A DNA stretch of 64,000 bases from Symsagittifera roscoffensis (taxonomy: Eukaryota > Xenacoelomorpha > Acoela > Convolutidae). The notes beneath the pieces are model-generated. The model did not search any database, was not told where the DNA came from, and saw only the letters and a list, made by a program, of their open reading frames with translations. Position 1 is the first letter of the stretch. Each line of letters begins with the position of its first letter. Positions 1 to 10,033 of the stretch are shown here, one piece after another. The stretch covers positions 50,113,892 to 50,177,891 of the forward strand of contig NC_087069.1 of assembly GCF_963678635.1 (NCBI RefSeq), written 5' to 3'. The translations under genes were made by a program, and so were the position numbers.

Positions 1-28
1 ACAAAAAATCCTACGGTTTTTTCATTCG

Positions 29-352
29 TTATTTACATTCACTTTCTTCCTGTGTATTCAGTTTGTGTCTTAAATTTTTTCGAAAAGCTGTAGCCACAAA
101 TCGATGCTCATCGAGAACGTAGGGTAGTGAAAATTTTTTTCTGACGGTAATGTTAAATAGATCTCTGTAAAATCCATTGCTTGTCCCGGGGGTTTGTCGT
201 TTTTTAGAATTAAAGGGTAAAAGATGATTTACCCAATGAACCAGTGTTCTATCAACCTTCCGAACTAAGCTGATCATGTCCTGAGTAAAACCGTATAGAC
301 CCCGTATAATCGCATCAACAGGTACAATTTTCAACGACGAATTGTTAACCAC
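29..352 (-). CDS. Possible terminal host exon, unrecognised
   Basis: A 107-codon open frame on the minus strand ends at a stop near the left window edge. Its first codon is GTG directly after an in-frame TAG, so it is not a normal initiator. Just upstream on that strand lies a T-rich run ending in AATAG, which could be a 3' splice site, making this a last exon rather than a whole gene. The translation looks like real protein: mixed hydrophobic and charged residues, a segment HWVNHLLPFNSKKR and a basic C-terminus. I recognise no domain. No poly(A) signal can be judged, because the frame ends 28 bases from the window edge. It could also be a chance frame. Confidence 0.3.
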   Translation of the reverse strand: MVNNSSLKIVPVDAIIRGLYGFTQDMISLVRKVDRTLVHWVNHLLPFNSKKRQTPGTSNGFYRDLFNITVRKKFSLPYVLDEHRFVATAFRKNLRHKLNTQEESECK

Positions 353-1309
353 CTATTGATTTTAAAAAAAAAGACTGGCTGCTTGAGTATACCAAAAAAA
401 AACATATGAACAAAAGAGCTGCTGTCCATTGAACAATTTTTTCGTTTTTAAGCGGTTGTCATAGTAGATAGTTTTTGCTTATGGCCAGCCAAACGTCAAG
501 GTTGCTTTTTCTCTTCCAATCAATTTTTATTATCCCAAAGAACTTCTGTTATATTGTTGAGATTAAATGCTGGCCAACCGTTTTTTCTAAATGCTTTAAG
601 GCTGGTTTCTTCGATATGATTTACACAGTTTTCCGATTTTTTTGCAATATAAAATCTTAAAATATTGTAACGGACGACTTCTTTCATTTGGCCCTTGTTA
701 GAATTGTCTTACACATATCATACTCAATTTTGACTTATTTTTTTTCACTAATGATGGTCGTATAAGTGTTGTATATATAAGTGGTGCCAGTGTTTCGGAA
801 AAGGTCTCTGTTGAACGTTACCATCCATTTTTTTTGAAAACGACTCTGATCAAACCCAGCTCTGAAATTTCTCCGATAAACTTGAACTCGCTAGGTCCGA
901 CAGTGATCTCGGAAAAAAAATTGTGAACATCAGCGATCTTTTTGTTTCCGGCCTAAAAGCATATAATTGTGAAAAAAGGGCTGGTTCGATGAATACGTTT
1001 CCAAGAAGGGAATATATTGCCCAATCGAAAAAGGCAAGAATCTACAAGAGGTTGTTTTTAGGAAAACACAGTTTTACCTTCAAATCCATGAACTCAAACA
1101 ATTCGGATCTGATTTTTCTATCTGCTTCGTTTCTTCTCTTACAACTAAATTCTATTTCACATCTGAAATTTTTTCTTTTCTGCGTTTTCGTATTTTTATT
1201 TCTGGTCTTTGTTTCTAACCTCCATGTGCTTTCTTCTGATTTTGTTTTCCGAATAATCTGGGCCATCTTACATATAGCGAGATTTACCTTATTTAACGGT
1301 ACACAATTG
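353..1309. other. AT-rich stretch without a supported gene
   Basis: Homopolymer-rich, AT-rich DNA. Short open frames exist on both strands but have no convincing start, splice context or family resemblance. The right part leads into the dispersed repeat that follows. Confidence 0.5.
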
Positions 1310-1632
1310 AGTTTAGGTCCGGGTTGGCTATCTCGTAGAGCAAATTTTGGATACGGCACACCGTCTAATCTTCACGCTATTTTTTTCGACCGATAGGTTC
1401 GTGCAATTTTTTAGTCCATACCAATCCTAATCTTACTCTTCATATCTCATAGTCTCAAAAAATTAGGTGTATACTGGTATTTTTGCTAGGTTTAAAATCG
1501 AGAAGGAGAACTTAGAAAGAGCAACAGTTAGCTAAGTTTAACTTATTATTCTCTGGCTGAAACTATAAATAGTTTCAGCCATATAAATTTTTTGCAAGTT
1601 CTAGTCATGGATCTTGATTGGTTAGTTCTAAG
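1310..1632 (-). repeat. Dispersed repeat, copy 1 (partner at 62.4 kb)
   Basis: About 320 bases align with 62,390-62,712. Shared landmarks in the same order are GTCCGGGTTGGCT, ACACCGTCT, CCAATCCTAATCTTACTCTT, GAGAAGGAGAACTTAGAAAG or close variants, TCTCTGGCTGAAACTATAAA and CATGGATC. Both copies hold a 10-base inverted repeat (CTGAAACTAT / ATAGTTTCAG) around a 2-base centre that contains a TATAAA-like core. Copy 1 runs into an N gap, so its right end is unknown. The strand given is arbitrary, chosen because the longest open frame at the other copy is on minus. It may be a degraded LTR or a non-coding transposon; neither is proven. Confidence 0.7.
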
Positions 1633-1832
1633 NNNNNNNNNNNNNNNNNNNNNNNNNNNNNNNNNNNNNNNNNNNNNNNNNNNNNNNNNNNNNNNNNNNN
1701 NNNNNNNNNNNNNNNNNNNNNNNNNNNNNNNNNNNNNNNNNNNNNNNNNNNNNNNNNNNNNNNNNNNNNNNNNNNNNNNNNNNNNNNNNNNNNNNNNNNN
1801 NNNNNNNNNNNNNNNNNNNNNNNNNNNNNNNN
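1633..1832. other. Assembly gap (200 N)
   Basis: A run of exactly 200 N, a typical scaffold-gap placeholder. It separates the dispersed repeat from the first copy of the large duplication, so the left edge of that duplication is hidden. Confidence 0.98.
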
Positions 1833-3564
1833 GAAATCTCTTCACCTGTTGATCTTGACTACTTGGACAACAAACTGAAAAACAGTTTGAGTGAAAGTAC
1901 GAGCGTTGTTGTGTATGAGTAAACGTAAGGTCCTTCTCTCAAATTCGAGAACTGTTTAGGTTCGAGTTTTAGAAACGTCACGCACCGTTCAATCATCAAA
2001 AAGTAACACGGTGACAGCAACAAACCGAAACCTGGTCAAAAATTCTCCTGATAAATTGACTTCAACCCATCTTATTTCAACTAAAGAGCAATAAAAGACC
2101 ACCTTAAATTATCAGAGTAAGCTGATTCGTCAAAAATGTATCAATAGGCAGAAAAATGGTCAGTTTCATATATTAAGAACCTCAGGATAATCAGTTACCT
2201 TCGTGATGCAGAAGTGGGGGGAAATTCTCCAGGGGCAGAACAAGGAAAAAACAAAATCATTCAGGTTCGTGAAGTCTCTTCAACTCTGGATTCCAATACA
2301 AAAAGCTCAGCTAAAAGTTTCCAATTAAACATTAAAAAAGCAAAAAAAAACTTTAGATATTTTTTGCCGTACTAATGCTTTTTTCGAACTCGTTAAAATT
2401 TCAATTTTGTAATTCTGAGATGTAAATTATTTTTTCATTATGTCTAATGATATCTAAGGCTCTTAGTTTGATGTAGGTTTTAAAACCTCAATTTGCCCAA
2501 TTAAAAGTTTTCACCTAAAGATTTGAAAATTTTTTTCATAGTTTTTTTTAAATTATAAATAATCATTTTGTAGATAACTGTGTAACTTGTCGGCAACTTG
2601 TATCAGATAGGTTGAAAACTCCAATTATATAACTACTGTCTCTGAGTTCATTCGATGATGCTTTTAGTCAATTTGATACTTTTTTGTTTCAAATATCCGA
2701 TTGCGTTTGCGGAACGCAATGAAAAATTAATGATTGAAGGGATAATGGGGTATGAGTTTTATATGGTAGCAATTTGCAGTTACTTGAGTGTAAAATTTTG
2801 TCTAGCCTAAAGGAATGCTGTGAACTTGCAAGTAAGTGCTATTGTTTTGACATTCAATTTTATAAGAGACATGTCAGTATGTGTCTAACCAAAATCTCAT
2901 CGAGTTTCTTTTCCTAATTGAAAAGAAAACAACAGTTAGTTTTTGTGTGCCAGCAAAGCTATCTTAATTTTATGATATCGTCAAAAATCATCACTCTAAT
3001 AATAAATAAATTCGTTTCCAAAAAGGGATTAAATTTTACATAACTCAAACAAAAATGAAAAATAAAAAACTTCCCAACTTGGAAGAACACCAAAAAGGTC
3101 AGTTAGCCGCCTATCGAGTGGTGTCTTATCTAGGTTTTTATATTTCGATTCGATTAATCGGTCACAACTCTTATCATTTATCCCTAGCGTCAGAAACGGC
3201 GCTCGGACTTCCAAACAAAAAGCTTTGAAATTTATTTTCAAATTCACTTCATGGCAGTCACCGTTTTCCCAAAGGATGCCGGGTGATCAGTTCCTTATCC
3301 AATTGCTGTTACTTCGATACTATATTGAAATTCGCTGCAGTTAAGGGAATACGTCGGTTGCTATAGATTGAGTTTGGGATTGTTGAAATTTTTTTTAACG
3401 AAAGCTTTGTTTGTAACAGAACCCTTCTTTATCAGACGATTCTGTTTATTTTGTTAGAATTCGTAAGAATACACGGGTTAAGCCTTCTAAAGAACTCTAG
3501 GGATACCAGAATTCTAGAAGATATTTGGCATTCTAGAGGATACCAGAATTCTAGAGGATACATT
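1833..3564. other. Non-coding flank inside duplication copy 1
   Basis: AT-rich and poly(T)-rich, with no supported gene. The matching stretch of copy 2 (10,397-10,729) has a 110-codon frame, but copy 1 lacks about 22 bases that copy 2 carries near its start, so the frame is not shared and I do not call a gene. Near 3,480-3,570 the motif GAATTCTAGAGGATAC is repeated a few times. Confidence 0.5.
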
Positions 3565-3843
3565 CTATATTCGATGAAATTTTTTCGTTGAAAATATACT
3601 TGAATTTCCATACACTTCTGTATCAACTAGTTTTGATTTTAAATGAAACGTGTTTTTGAATAATTTTTCATAATCAGCAATAATTAGATCGCTCACAGTA
3701 CCATATTTTTGTTCTGTATCATTGCACCAAGTGATTTTTTCGAACTCATTCAAATAAAACTGTTCTTTGAAAAAGATCTTGTGTTCAACCTTCAAAATTT
3801 CTTTTGCCCTTTCGAGAAATACAATGAAAGCTTTGTTGCCAAC
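3565..3843 (-). CDS. Conserved exon-like frame, copy 1, unrecognised
   Basis: The minus-strand frame is open for about 92 codons between stops. Its last 76 residues are identical to those encoded at 12,051-12,281. Composition is strongly protein-like: many Lys, Glu, Phe and Asn, with segments ILKVEHKIFFKEQFYLNEFE and YGTVSDLIIADYEKLFKNTF. There is no ATG at the left of the open stretch, so it is more likely an exon than a full gene; a GTATAT near its end could be a donor. I recognise no domain. The same block is the most conserved part of the duplication, which fits either selection on the protein or a recent gene conversion tract covering it. Confidence 0.35.
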   Translation of the reverse strand, partial: VGNKAFIVFLERAKEILKVEHKIFFKEQFYLNEFEKITWCNDTEQKYGTVSDLIIADYEKLFKNTFHLKSKLVDTEVYGNSSIFSTKKFHRI

Positions 3844-4289
3844 TCACATTTTTGATTTTTTTCCGTAGTTGAAACTACTTTAAACTGAAACTTTTATTTT
3901 TCTCTGTCTTCAGTTAATTAATATCCCTTCAAGTTTTGCCAAATTTATCTATTGCAAATTATTTGCCAAGAAATGATAAACATACTGAGGAGTAATTTCC
4001 AACTACAGCTTTTTTACGATTAAATACATCACAAGTTGAGCAAATAGTTTATTGTTGGCAACGGTAAGCTTAAGCTGCCAGAATCGCCAGAATGGGGGTC
4101 CCTAAAAATTAGGGAACCACTTCCTAAGATTTTACTGCACGTTAAAACCTCACACTTAGAAAGAAACCCTTAGAATCCGGTACAGTAAACTAAATTTTTT
4201 GAAATAAAGTGTTCAGATACCAGTGTGGGGATACAATCGTTCTTGTTTCGAACTTTTTGTTGAACAGTTTTCTTGTTGAGTTGTTCGGT

Positions 4290-5912
4290 TAGTATTTCGA
4301 ATCACTTCACTCGGAGTAAAAAATTTCTCGACGTCTGAAGCTCACATGGACAGAAAGCTAAACACTCCACTCTCCAACTAAGCAACGAGTAGCTCACCTA
4401 GCAATCTAATTTGGGAAAACACAAAACAAGCATGTCTAGATCGGGAAAAATTTTAAAAACGCCAATCCCAGCTGAGGTCAGGCAGGACCTATAAAAATGG
4501 TCAGAGAACAAAATCGCTGTCAAACGACGCCAAATACAGCCCCCACACCCCAACCGGTGGCAGCAACAGCGACCACATGCCAACAACCACAAACACCAGG
4601 TGTGAAACTTAGACGATCAATAGGCATAGATAAAAATAAGCTAAACATAAGATATAAGGGAGTTCAAGAAACGGTAGACAAAAAATAAAAAAATGTACAA
4701 AACAAGTGGCGAGAAAAAATATACGAATTGGAACAAAGGTGAAAAAGGCAAACCTTTCGAGCAAAAAGACAATACAACCGAAGGAAACAATTTAACTTTT
4801 ATACCACCAACAGCTTTGACTTGAACATTCGCTTAGCAGACAATACTGATAAGAAATATTAGACTCACATTTGTGCTTCACCCCTTGATGTACGAAAATT
4901 GCAGGCCCTCAAAGCTTAGTGATTTTGTCGCTTACAAAACCGAGAAGAGATCCGGAACTTGCCTACGTTTTTTTGACAATGAGCAACCGAACGCCCCACA
5001 ACACCCGATGTTCAAGGATGATGCAACAATGGGTCTACCAAAAAGATTGACACGAAAGGAAATGGCAGCGGAAGAACAAAACAACCCAACGAAGAGACCA
5101 GCAAAACCTACAGGGAACAGAAGTGGCGGCCCAACACCAAAAACATCTGCGCGGGTATTAAACTTTCGAACAGAAGCAAAACCAATGGAGAAAGACAGAA
5201 CAGACAAACAGCAAAAAAAATACATCATAATGCCAAGGAGGGGATTCATTAACAACATCGGAAACTTCTGTACCGTCACCGAAACGGGCCAATCAAAAAA
5301 AGGCAGCTCCAGGACCAACCACCAAACCAACCAAAAACTCAATGCAAAATCGTCAGTCCACATTAGCAAAGACATTCAGTAATCCCGTCCCAATCAATAC
5401 CATTGACGAGATAAAACAGGAAGACCAAAAGAAAAAGAGGTTCACCATAGAGTCGCCAACAAACACGACGCCAAGTAACACAAAGTCGAGCCTCCAAATT
5501 TTAATCCAAGAAGTTGGATTTACTTACAAAACATCTGAACTCAGGCGTGCGTGAAATTCCTCGAGGCGATCAATCTCAAACACAAAGAAAAAGATACGGA
5601 TATAATAGAAATCAATTTCCACGTAGACAGTCCAAACAGTGGTGAGGACACTGGTGGTGAAGTACTTTTGACAAAAAGATTAGACGGCAAAGCAGACAGT
5701 GCGAACGAAAAAGAAAAGGTATCATACGAAGAACACGTGAAACATGTGGATGACGACAACAAAACTGATGACGATGCAACGAAACAAAACAGAGCCGTCA
5801 AATAAAAACTTCACAGTATAGAGAGATAGAGAGAGAGAGAGAGAGTCCGTCGAGCCCATAGCGACTTCATAATCTCCAGTCCCATCCACTTTATACTTTA
5901 TTCGTTTTTGAC
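4290..5912 (+). mobile_element. Gypsy-type LTR element, 3' internal part, copy 1 (fossil)
   Basis: This segment has a second direct copy at 12,780-14,437 and an inverted copy at 15,938-17,470. The encoded stretches are Pro/Thr/Gln-rich near the start (TPNTAPTPQPVAATATTCQQ), then highly charged and Asp/Lys-rich near the end. Such low-complexity, charged sequence is common in the tail downstream of integrase in Ty3/gypsy elements. After the coding tail come a GA microsatellite (about 5,822-5,846) and a purine tract ACAGGGGGAA directly before the LTR. I infer the pol C-terminal tail plus 3' untranslated part. The element is broken, with several breaks. It is an old insertion carried along in the duplication. 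Confidence 0.65.
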
Positions 5913-5920
5913 AGGGGGAA

Positions 5921-6037
5921 AGTCATCCGGTGCGGATTTACAAACTGTACAAACTGTTTATGAATTTTTGTTTAGCTATCCATTCGGATTCAGCGTTAAG
6001 CACTTATCATAAGTAAGGCTATGACAGCAGCAATGCA
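5921..6037 (+). repeat. 3' LTR, copy 1, short form
   Basis: It follows a purine tract and shares both ends with the full LTR at 14,445-14,702 (GTCATCCGGTGCGGAT at the left, GACAGCAGCAATGCA at the right) but is a shorter version. Together with 7,000-7,263 it forms an inverted LTR pair around a core. Confidence 0.7.
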
Positions 6038-6999
6038 AAAATCAATACCGATGCTGTAAAGAAAACTGGCGGAGTAGGAAAAATCAAAAAAGGAAGAAAA
6101 AATGTGTTTTAGGACTATCAATAGAAAAAAATTTGTGTTAATCAATCAAAAAATCATTTGCTGAAAAAACTCTGCTTCCTCTAGAAAGCATTTGATAAAA
6201 CTCGTTAAATTCAAATTGTTTTCAGCATTCATGAAATCACATTTTTTCAGCCAGGTCTCTGGTTGCTCAAAAACACAAAAAATGCATAGAAAAAAAGCGT
6301 TTTTTTATTTCTCTTTGAATGAATGTGTGATCTTTAAGAAAGTAGTTAGAGTTCTTAGTTCAACTTACATCGGCTATACCAGCCAGACTTTGAAATGCTA
6401 TCAATTATCTTACCAATGCCTGTCATTTATTCGGATCATTTTTTTAACTTGAAACACAACGGAAATTTGACAATTGCGTTCAAATGTGTCAACGATAAAG
6501 GCAGGTTAAACTGATGTACAGGCAAACCAAGTAACAAGGTCATCTTTTGTTTTAGAAAACCTAATGAAAAACGAAACTTATATTCATTTGTAGAAAATTA
6601 GCGTGATCGTAAATTAGTAATGAAAGCACTTGAAGTAAAAAATACCTTAGGAAAAAAATGCTGCACCTAGAATTTGCTTAAAATAACTTGCCATACAAAA
6701 AAAATCATTTTTCTTCAACAATTAACCAAATTGATAAAATTTTGAGGGGGATGGCTTAATTTTTTCGAATGTTTTACTAATTTTCTGTTTCGGCTGTTTT
6801 TATTTGCCTAATTACAGGTCTGAGTTGTAATCTTTAAGCTAAAAACTCCCCAAATCGTTGAAATTGACTTTTAGCCTCTACATCAAGACAAGAGCTACCA
6901 GAGGAAACGGAAAGAAGAAATAAAGGAAACATACAGTTCAATTCCAGAGAATCGGATGCCATCAAGAATAACGAATTGAATTTTTGCGGTATTGATTTT
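6038..6999 (+). other. Core segment between inverted LTRs, copy 1 orientation
   Basis: About 0.96 kb of AT-rich DNA lies between two LTRs whose 3' ends face it. The same core is present at 14,703-15,670 in reverse orientation. It holds an 86-codon frame (6,192-6,452, plus strand, first codon TTG) whose translation is nearly the same as the 87-codon minus-strand frame at 15,253-15,516, the two differing by an in-frame single-codon indel and a few substitutions. The lack of an ATG makes translation doubtful. It is probably host DNA trapped between two insertions. Confidence 0.6.
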
Positions 7000-7263
7000 G
7001 CATTTCTGCTGTCATAGGTTACTTATGACAGCTTATGATAAGTGCTTAACGTTGAATCCGAACGGATAGGTAAAAAAAATTAAAAACAAGCGTGAGTAAG
7101 ACAACTGATTTGTTAAATCGTTCATTGAATTCAAGCTTTTACGTCAGCCTCTTCAATCTCCTGAATCGTACAAGGTCAAATGTTCAATAGAAAGTTTACT
7201 GATTGCAGTGGGTTTATATAAACAGTTACAATTGTACAGTTTGTCAATCCGCACCGGATGACC
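7000..7263 (-). repeat. Inverted LTR closing duplication copy 1
   Basis: Reverse-complement match to the LTR at 14,445-14,702, including TATATAAAC at 7,215-7,223 and TTGACAAACTGTAC in reverse near 7,235-7,247. It is followed by the reverse complement of the purine tract (TTCCCCCTGTC), where similarity to copy 2 stops, so the element it belonged to is cut off here. Confidence 0.75.
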
Positions 7264-7380
7264 TTCCCCCTGTCAGTTATTCCAATTTGATCCAAAGGGA
7301 ATCGTTGTGGCCAGAAATTTGGTTTTTGAATTTTTTTTTTCAATTCTGTTTTCCAAAGATTATTAAATTATACTTCTTAC

Positions 7381-7424
7381 GAAACCCTAACCCTAACCCT
7401 AAACCTAACCCTAATCCTACCCCG
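7381..7424 (-). repeat. Interstitial telomere-like repeats
   Basis: Five near-consecutive units of CCCTAA with slight variants (AACCCTAACCCTAACCCTAA, then AACC, CCCTAA and CCTA forms). This is the TTAGGG-type animal telomere repeat on the minus strand. It lies about 105 bases beyond the end of the large duplicated segment and is too short to be a chromosome end. Confidence 0.85.
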
Positions 7425-7542
7425 AGTCCCTTTCGGAAAAGACGAACTGTGTGGCTCCGACATTCGAGATCTCAGTTTGACTCGTCGTAAGCTACCAATT
7501 TGTGACGAGTAAAACTGAGCAAAACACATGGTTTTAAAACCT

Positions 7543-7900
7543 CGTTTTTGATGAGCAAGGTGTTTTAAATTGAGTAAAGGCACTCTTAATTACTTTAAAT
7601 TTGAATAAAAACAAATTTAACAAGTTTCTGAACATCTTGCCTTATATAAAAAAAGATTATCAAACAATTTTCATAATGGAAATTGGATGATAACCATTTT
7701 ATTAGCTTCAAACTTAATTTTCGTTTTTGATGAGCAATGTGCTTTAAATTGAGCAAAAGTACATCTAAAGAATATAATTTTGTTTATAAACTAATTTTAA
7801 CAAGTTTCGGAAAATCTTGTTTTTCATGAAAAAATGGTTGTTCTACAATTTTCATATATGGAAATTGTAGGATAACTATTTTTTTCCAAAAAAAATAAAC
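7543..7900 (+). repeat. 179-bp tandem duplication, two units
   Basis: The unit starting CGTTTTTGATGAGCAAGG at 7,543 recurs at 7,722, and both units share TTTAAATTGAG, TTTAACAAGTTTC, ACAATTTTCATA and GGAAATTG in order. The units are moderately diverged. No coding potential is seen. Confidence 0.75.
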
Positions 7901-8105
7901 GTAGTTATTGTTCATTAACTGACTGTTTTAATTGGTTCAAATAGCCGGAGAAACTATATTGAATCTTTTTTTAATGGTTTTTTGAAAATGTATGAAAACT
8001 GTAAGATTAGCATTTTTCCATACATTTGTAAGAATAAGCATTTGTAAGATAAGCATTTTCGGTGTGGGGAAATGTAAGATAAGCATTTTCGGTTTATGGA
8101 GGTCA

Positions 8106-8426
8106 ACCCGGGTAGTATTTCAACTGCATCTTAGCGTCACATTACCTTTCCAGGCCTCTTTGTTGGTTTTAATCGGTTTTCTTTATAAGACCGCACAAAA
8201 ACCGCTTAAAAACCGCTCAAATCTTGCTTGAAAAACCGTTCAAAAATCATCGCAAGAAATGAACGGTTTTTGAGCGGTTTTTAAGCAAGATTTGAGCAGT
8301 TTGAGCGGTTTTTCCAAAAAAATCGGCCCAAACCGCCCAAAATGCTCAAACCGCTCAAATCTTGCTGGAAAACCGCTCCAACCGCCCATATCTTGAGCGG
8401 TTTTTGAGCGGGATCTCGACCCGGGT
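8106..8426. repeat. Fold-back repeat bounded by ACCCGGGT
   Basis: Both ends carry the 8-base palindrome ACCCGGGT (8,106-8,113 and 8,419-8,426). The interior is built from variants of AAAACCGCTCAAATCTTGC and its reverse complement. A strong hairpin forms between about 8,197-8,241 and 8,261-8,313 around a short AT-rich loop. No open frame of note is present. It resembles a small fold-back transposon or a locally amplified hairpin. No clear target duplication was seen. Confidence 0.6.
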
Positions 8427-8429
8427 CAT

Positions 8430-9880
8430 GTACCTCAATCGAATCTGAAACCTACTCAATTTTCGCTTAGAGCTGTTTCCAAAAGTTGCGTTACTCTGCT
8501 TTTTCGAAGTTGAACCTTATTTTCACTGTTTTATCAGACCAGAGCATGTCTCCTATTTTCTGTGAAGACAAAACGCCTCCAAACCATTCAAAACTGCTAC
8601 ATTTAAACAAAGCAGATCTCGAATTACTTTGCTTCTTAAATGATTTTGCCGAACATAGTTATTTTTTGCAGTAAAATCATGACGGATGGCGACAAAATAA
8701 TCAAAATGTCAAATTAGCGCTGAAGTTAGACAAAAAGTTGTGTCACAAAAATCAAAAACCAATGGAAACTGCATATCAAGGACGGACGACTCTTCGTTTA
8801 TAACACGATAGTTTTACCAGCAACTTTACACTCGCCATCCGTGGCCTTGTTACACAAGACCCACCCATGACAATTGAAATGACGTTTTTGCCGAATATAT
8901 CTGGTAAACACAGTTTACAGGGAAGCATTTCATCTCAGAAAAATGTTAAAAATGCCCAAAACACTAGTAAGAATCTAAAACTATCCTAGCAACAATCAAT
9001 ACCAAAAGTAAGAGAATTTTAGGAGCCAACAATGACATTGATTTGAAATTTGCCATTCCAGCGATAAAACTTGGGGAGCCAAGAATTACAATTTATTTTA
9101 TGAAGATCGTGTTTGGAATTTCCCTTGTAAAAAAATACACCCCTAATTAGGCAGTTCTGAAGTTTCCATTTGTTATTCGTCACCTTCTTCGATTTCCTAG
9201 TTTCCATTTGTTATTCGTCACCTTTTTTTTATGTACAGTGGCTTATCAGAGATCTAATGGAGTGTTAGAAGGGTTAGTTCACTGAAAGAAATGAAATTTT
9301 TAACAAGTAATTTTTCAGTTGTTTTATATATCGTCTCTAAAATCAGCAGTAGAAAAATATATCTCGAATCTAATATCTACTAAAAATTTTTGAATTGGGT
9401 GGCGCCTTCCAAAAGCGGTTTAACCGCTGTCTCTATTTTTTTCGACTTCGGAAAAACTTGGTTTTCCACTCACTTGAACTATATTAAAGGAAATTGATTC
9501 TTTTGTAATCAAAAAGTGCAAAAGTAAAACTTGAGAACCTTGATGAAAAGTCAACAGACAAGAAAGCTACGAAAACCATCCGACCGAAAAAGCGCCAAGC
9601 AAAAAAACGAGGGCTCCCTTCTCAAAACTATTCACTTAAGGAGGTTACTGGTTCAGAAAACGATTAATCGGAACACAGGACATCCGCTTCCTTACCCCTA
9701 AAAGCAAAACAAAAATGAGTTCTTCCGAAAACACAGATTTTTCTGGAGAACGCACTCATACTAAACGATTTTGATTTTCACAAACACAAGTAAACATATT
9801 CGACCAAATTTAGTTTTATAAATTGAACAATTATTTTTCTCACTTATTTAGTTTTAATCTATCTTTTTAAGTAGAGACAA
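8430..9880. other. Intergenic stretch, no supported gene
   Basis: AT-rich DNA with only short frames on both strands. The one internal repeat is a 38-base tandem duplication at 9,161-9,232. A TGGCGCC at 9,401 matches the start of common retroelement primer sites, but nothing around it supports an LTR. Confidence 0.5.
9161..9232 (+). repeat. 38-base tandem duplication
   Basis: AGTTTCCATTTGTTATTCGT followed by CACCTT occurs at 9,161 and again at 9,199. Confidence 0.85.
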
Positions 9881-9885
9881 ACTGG

Positions 9886-9955
9886 CGTGCAGCGCTTCAG
9901 TTGAGCGAAATGACGCATGAGAAGCTTTACCTCCAACAGAGAGAACATCCAGCAA
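9886..9955 (+). pseudogene. Short coding-like island shared with 52.8 kb
   Basis: The frame reads LQLSEMTHEKLYLQQREHP on the plus strand. The minus-strand sequence at 52,779-52,868 reads HLQLSEMTQDK up to the N gap, and about 30 bases match closely at DNA level. This stretch is GC-richer than its surroundings. It lies just upstream of duplication copy 2; the equivalent place before copy 1 is hidden by the N gap. It is probably a remnant of one element or gene family. Identity unknown. Confidence 0.4.
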
Positions 9956-10033
9956 GCGATCTACAATGAAGATGCCAACACCCGTACAAAGACAACAACG
10001 CGAAAACAAAAAGTTTAGTTTAACCATCCGTTG

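Larger units (their letters stand above)
1833..7275 (+). repeat. Large duplicated segment, copy 1
   Basis: This segment is repeated in direct orientation at 10,034-15,937. The match starts at GAAATCTCTTCACCTGTTG in both copies and ends at the purine tract next to the outer LTR. The left half (to about 4.3 kb) is ordinary AT-rich flank. The right half is the 3' part of a gypsy-type element, then LTR, core, inverted LTR. Divergence is uneven: around 2,700-2,830 I count roughly one difference in ten bases, while 3,600-4,190 is almost identical to its partner. The core is inverted relative to copy 2. A true genomic duplication is more likely than an assembly error, because of the divergence and the core inversion. 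Confidence 0.85.

Noticed and set aside
923-1396. 157-codon plus-strand frame
   Set aside because: No ATG at its own start codon, Phe/Leu-rich translation of T-rich DNA, and overlaps the dispersed repeat without protein conservation in the other copy.
4398-4592. Cys-rich minus-strand frame (CGRCCCHRLGCGGC)
   Set aside because: Shadow of the Pro/Thr/Gln-rich plus-strand coding of the gypsy element.
5921-7263. A DNA transposon with long terminal inverted repeats
   Set aside because: The inverted repeats are LTRs: a purine tract and the same gypsy 3' region precede each, and their ends are TG...CA. It is two LTRs facing each other, not one inverted-repeat transposon.
9399-9420. TGGCGCC resembling a retroelement primer-binding site
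   Set aside because: No LTR boundary before it and no gag-like coding after it.
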